A stretch of DNA of 22,500 nt from Sphaeroforma sirkka (taxonomy: Eukaryota > Opisthokonta > Ichthyosporea > Ichthyophonida). The stretch spans positions 37,501-60,000 of the forward strand of contig LUCW03000738.1 of the NCBI GenBank assembly GCA_001586965.3. Direction: 5' to 3'. Below are positions 19,246 through 22,500 of this stretch, in pieces. A model generated the notes under the pieces. That model saw nothing but the letters and a program-made list of their open reading frames with translations, was not told where the DNA came from and did not search any database. The stretch's first letter is position 1. Each line of letters begins with the position of its first letter. The translations under genes were made by a program, and so were the position numbers.

Positions 19246-20149
19246 CGTGCCTTGTCATGTTGGCGTTTGTGAGTGACGCTACGATGTCCACTTTCACTGC
19301 TATTTCCTGCAAGTAGCGTTGCTCAGCCCAACCTGATGTTCAGTCATAACACCTAGAAATCAAAACGTGAAGAACCACAAACTTAGGAGTGAGGGATTGT
19401 TGGGGATGACAGATGGGCTCGTTAATCTGGGAAGTGTAAATGTACATGTGTTCGAACGGCTATCACCGTATGTACTATACTTATGTGCAATATACACATT
19501 GAGCTTGGGAGAGTACCGGTTTCTAGGAAAAAATCTGCAAAGTAACAGGCGAACGGAAATGATTAAATACAAGTGGAAGATTGACGTCCGTCAATGCAGG
19601 CGTAAACATATCACTGCTGTGAACAGGCGAATAGCAGGAAACCTAAGCAAATACGTTCTGTATATGTTTAGCGTACAATTGCAATGGCGGTAATAGATGT
19701 AATTGACTGGAAGCCGGTGGATTGATCATAGCCAAGGCAAGGAACGCTTTCCGTTAATCAAAGTCTAATCGCTGACAGAAGAGCACCACAACACCCCGTA
19801 TGCGTGCCCACCAGATATGTACCTACCACTTATTCATTCTCATGCCGTTCTCCTACGTGCGCGTAAGTGACCCGCGCGTGGAGGCACAGTTGTTTGAGCC
19901 ACGAGGTGGGGCGGGCGGATGGAAGCCAGTGGAGGCATTGTCGTCATACAGTGACATCGCTGTATTGAGTTGTGTGTATTCAGAAAGCAAACAATGTTAG
20001 CACAGTCCACAAATGTAGCGCTGAAGTAGTACGAATAAATCAAACACAGGGTACTATATCATCAAATCAAAGTACAACTATAGCCGTTAGATTGATCAAC
20101 AAATATCCCTGATATAGTACTGTAGTACACATGCATTACGAGACACTCC
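19246..20149. other. Intergenic region, no supported gene
   Basis: An ATG frame of 108 codons at 19367-19693 and a 66-codon frame at 19800-20000 are open on the plus strand, but neither has recognisable content. GTAAGT at 19863 and AATAAA at 20034 are isolated splice- and polyadenylation-like words. No AATAAA for the minus-strand gene ending at 20150 was found in this interval. Confidence 0.45.
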
Positions 20150-22500
20150 TCATCCGCGGGACATACCATCAATACACAGCACAGTACACACCCGAAATAC
20201 CCACACAGTACAGTACACACCCGCAATACCGGCCATCACATCCTCAGACGACTTGAGCGCAGGGGGTGCCGTGGGCAGAGTCATAGTTGTGCTCTTGGGA
20301 TGCATGCTGGATTTGTGAAAACTCTTCATACCCCCCATGGCCTTGATAGTATTGAGGGGGTTGTTGGTGCCCTTGTTGCTGCTTTTTCTGTATGTACTCG
20401 ATGGTGTCTGGGCTGGTAATCTGGGTGTAGATGGTAGAGTGACTGTGGCCATAGGCAGTGTACGCAGAGACGGGAAGGGCATGATGTGGATATTGCTCGG
20501 GCTGCCGGTTTCTGATTGGTGACTATTTATAGACACGGTGGGCGGCAAGGCCGGAATCGACGGTGGCAACATGCTGGGTACTGGCGGTGTGTGTACTGCA
20601 GATGTGTGTGACACCGCACACACATTCACGTTGTCCTTCTTCACCCTGGGATTCCCAAGCAAGATCGAAGAAGAAGGAGAAGGTTCTGTGGTATGCGCGA
20701 GTCCGACTGGCTCGAGGTTGCCATGGTTACCATCAGTCCCAACAGACAGCGCGTCTATGGGGTAATCCTTCCGGGCGGTTTTAGTGGCGTGGATATCCTT
20801 GCCAAGGGGTCGGGTATCGGCAAAGGTTCTGCCACTGTTTGTATTGGTCGTGTCCGTCGATGTGATGTTCTTGGCGGTGTGTTGTGCGTGGGTAGGGCTC
20901 ACAGATGTCGTGTGGGCAATGTCAGTGGTGTTGCTAATATCCGTATGTGCATTGACCATTGTGATGATCTGAGTAGGGTGGACGGTGCTCGTTGTATGTC
21001 GGGTGGCAGAGCACTTAGCCACGTCTTGGGCTGCAGAGTCTGTGGTGATCCCTACACCGGCCTTGTTTTCGGCCGTGTCTTCTACGCTAGTAACAGTTTC
21101 TGCTTGAGCGTCCTTGCACACACCCATGGCAGATCCTTCGCCTTTGCCCACATAGTCGACTACAGTGCTGTTATTAAGACCTGCACTGCCAGCTGAGCCA
21201 GACTGCAAACCCGTCACCGGTACGCCTTTAGTAGGTAGGCACACCGTAGGCACATCCAACCTCGTATAGCTACCGCCCCGGCTACCACTGCGCGGGCTGT
21301 TTGTACCGCTACCAGGCATTGGCACAGGCAGCGATTGGAGTACGTCCATGCTACTGTATCGATTGATGGTGGCGACGATGGTCTTGACATCCTTGCTGCT
21401 TGTGTCTATGGCTGATGTGCCCGAGGCCTTGTCTGTGTCAGTTTTCTCAGTGTCTACGGTTGCCATGGAAATGCCTACACGCCCTGCGCCAAACCAGGCC
21501 CCGATAGGTGTCTTGGGCTCCTCTACCGCTTTACCCTCGGACTCGATAACGGGACAGCCCAGAGAAGCACTCCGACCAGTGGTATCGCAATCTTCATCAG
21601 CCCTCGCCTGTCTATCGCCAGGGTTTAAACCCTCACCCACGCTATGTGATAAGAAAACGGGAACAGATGGCAACGCCTTGTGGACGTCAAACTGGGCCTC
21701 ATGCACACAAACGGCCGTGTCCCAGGGTGTCCCAATAGCCCTGTCCGCAGGTGTCTCCCCAATGGATCTGAGCGACGCAGTGTTAGTGTAGGCAGCCTCT
21801 GCACCACACCCTGCCGTACCGCTGCCGTTCATGCCATTCACCACACCCCTCTCCTCGTCACCACAGCTACTATTAGGGACTGGTGGTATGTGATCGCTGT
21901 GTGTATGTGTAGTCTCCATAGACGGCTCTACCACAGACACGCCTGCAGTGCTCATCGGCAGTTCGGTACGGCCGTCACTAAGCACCGTACTTTCCCCAGA
22001 CGGAACGAGTGGCAGTGTGTCCACATTGGTATAGGGGTCTGCGCCACACTCCGTAGGTATGTCAGCTACACCGGAAGTAGTAGGTGGTATAGCTTGTAGA
22101 AATATACTAGCATTACCGTACAGGCCACTGTCACCATGGTTACCGCTATCACTATGGTTACCGCCACACCCAGCAAGTATATCCAGCAGGACACCCTCGG
22201 TAGGTATGTCGCCCACGCCCGACATAGTAGAACTGGCAGCCACTTGGCGGAAGGTGTCAACATTGCCATAGATATCGTTCTCTGTGACATGATCAAGTAC
22301 CGCACTTTCCGCAGTCTCAGTATCGGCCTGGGGCTGGCGGAAGTAAGGATCATCGTCTCCCTCAGCACGTACCACAGTTTCCTTAGATCCAGCACAAGGC
22401 ACAGACTGACGAAAGGCGTCGACGTTACCGTGGAGATCATCATCGCTGCGAAGGTTATAGTACAAAAGGTTTTTCAGATGTGCTATGTAATTGGCTATAG
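20150..22500 (-). CDS. C-terminal tail of a large protein with repeated YxN (GRB2-type SH2 ligand) motifs; 5' end outside window
   Basis: One frame is open from the right edge to TGA at 20152-20150, 782 codons without an intron. No ATG starts it near the edge (first residues IANYIAHLKNLLYYN), so it is the 3' part of a larger gene. Its first quarter repeats a tyrosine module: NDIYGNVDTFRQ (Tyr at 22270), GLYGNASIFLQ (22120), DPYTNVDTLPL (22033) and AAYTNTASLRS (21790), plus DLHGNVDAFRQ where His replaces Tyr. SGV(G/A)DIPTE also recurs. pY-x-N is the GRB2-SH2 ligand consensus. The remainder is Ser/Thr/Gly-rich and disordered-looking, with proline-rich PPVPSMLPPSIPALPP and LPSTPRLPAQTP segments that suit SH3 or WW domains. 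The likely role is a tyrosine-kinase or receptor tail, or a docking protein, but the catalytic part is not visible. GC content is higher than in flanking DNA. Confidence 0.75.
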   Translation of the reverse strand, partial: IANYIAHLKNLLYYNLRSDDDLHGNVDAFRQSVPCAGSKETVVRAEGDDDPYFRQPQADTETAESAVLDHVTENDIYGNVDTFRQVAASSTMSGVGDIPTEGVLLDILAGCGGNHSDSGNHGDSGLYGNASIFLQAIPPTTSGVADIPTECGADPYTNVDTLPLVPSGESTVLSDGRTELPMSTAGVSVVEPSMETTHTHSDHIPPVPNSSCGDEERGVVNGMNGSGTAGCGAEAAYTNTASLRSIGETPADRAIGTPWDTAVCVHEAQFDVHKALPSVPVFLSHSVGEGLNPGDRQARADEDCDTTGRSASLGCPVIESEGKAVEEPKTPIGAWFGAGRVGISMATVDTEKTDTDKASGTSAIDTSSKDVKTIVATINRYSSMDVLQSLPVPMPGSGTNSPRSGSRGGSYTRLDVPTVCLPTKGVPVTGLQSGSAGSAGLNNSTVVDYVGKGEGSAMGVCKDAQAETVTSVEDTAENKAGVGITTDSAAQDVAKCSATRHTTSTVHPTQIITMVNAHTDISNTTDIAHTTSVSPTHAQHTAKNITSTDTTNTNSGRTFADTRPLGKDIHATKTARKDYPIDALSVGTDGNHGNLEPVGLAHTTEPSPSSSILLGNPRVKKDNVNVCAVSHTSAVHTPPVPSMLPPSIPALPPTVSINSHQSETGSPSNIHIMPFPSLRTLPMATVTLPSTPRLPAQTPSSTYRKSSNKGTNNPLNTIKAMGGMKSFHKSSMHPKSTTMTLPTAPPALKSSEDVMAGIAGVYCTVWVFRVCTVLCIDGMSRG
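20181..20229. repeat. Two-copy 29-bp tandem repeat at the end of the YxN gene
   Basis: ACAGTACACACCCGAAATAC (20181-20200) recurs as ACAGTACACACCCGCAATAC (20210-20229). In the minus-strand gene it encodes the last, Val/Cys-rich stretch (YCTVWVFRVCTV), so the true C-terminus may have arisen by local duplication, or a splice donor just upstream may remove it. Confidence 0.8.

Noticed and set aside
19367..19693. 108-codon ATG frame
   Set aside because: Composition is not clearly protein-like; no homologue recognised, no promoter or polyadenylation signal in place. Left as intergenic.
20693..22099. Several 60-167-codon plus-strand frames
   Set aside because: They are shadows opposite the long YxN protein frame, which is far longer and has repeated protein motifs.

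Overview
This is a eukaryotic nuclear window. Genes are split by GT-AG introns of about 0.1-1.8 kb, branch-point-like CTAAC/CTAAT motifs precede several acceptors, TATA boxes sit before intronless genes, and introns and intergenic DNA are crowded with (AT)n and (AC)n microsatellites. Intron-rich genes plus a protein with repeated GRB2-type YxN motifs would fit a holozoan, perhaps a unicellular one such as an ichthyosporean. That placement is inference only.

Left part (1-8130): a divergent gene pair. On the minus strand, three in-phase exons (2659-2706, 1113-1223, 596 to beyond the left edge) encode a protein with an IKTLxEI-type N-terminus, an acidic exon and a long RD/RS-rich exon with an 8-residue repeat. 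It is tentatively ZC3H11A-like. On the plus strand, four exons (3638-3653, 5431-5560, 6837-6949, 7912-7976) assemble into a complete 107-residue CRIPT with four CxxC pairs and a C-terminal PDZ ligand. Its introns hold most of the microsatellites, and a possible alternative 3' exon lies at 8049-8120.

Middle (8130-13690): AT-rich DNA with long (AT)n tracts, two of them enclosed by perfect inverted repeats, then one weakly supported two-exon gene end (10088-10431), a 30-bp tandem repeat, and about 2.7 kb with no supportable gene.

Core (13690-17935): two head-to-head copies of an unrecognised intronless gene on roughly 900-bp inverted arms separated by 2.3 kb. Each encodes a secreted protein of about 240 residues: signal peptide, two copies of a six-cysteine module, a His/Glu/Lys-rich repeat spacer, and a third six-cysteine module. 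A 327-bp stretch of the two genes is identical by eye while the rest of the arms differ at several percent of sites, which suggests gene conversion. A decayed fragment of the same module lies behind the left copy.

Right part (17935-22500): a 59-residue ORF, a nested satellite (18510-19245), non-coding DNA, and the 3' end of a large minus-strand gene open to the right edge. Its low-complexity tail carries repeated Y-(G/T)-N motifs and proline-rich stretches, as expected for a tyrosine-phosphorylated adaptor or receptor tail.
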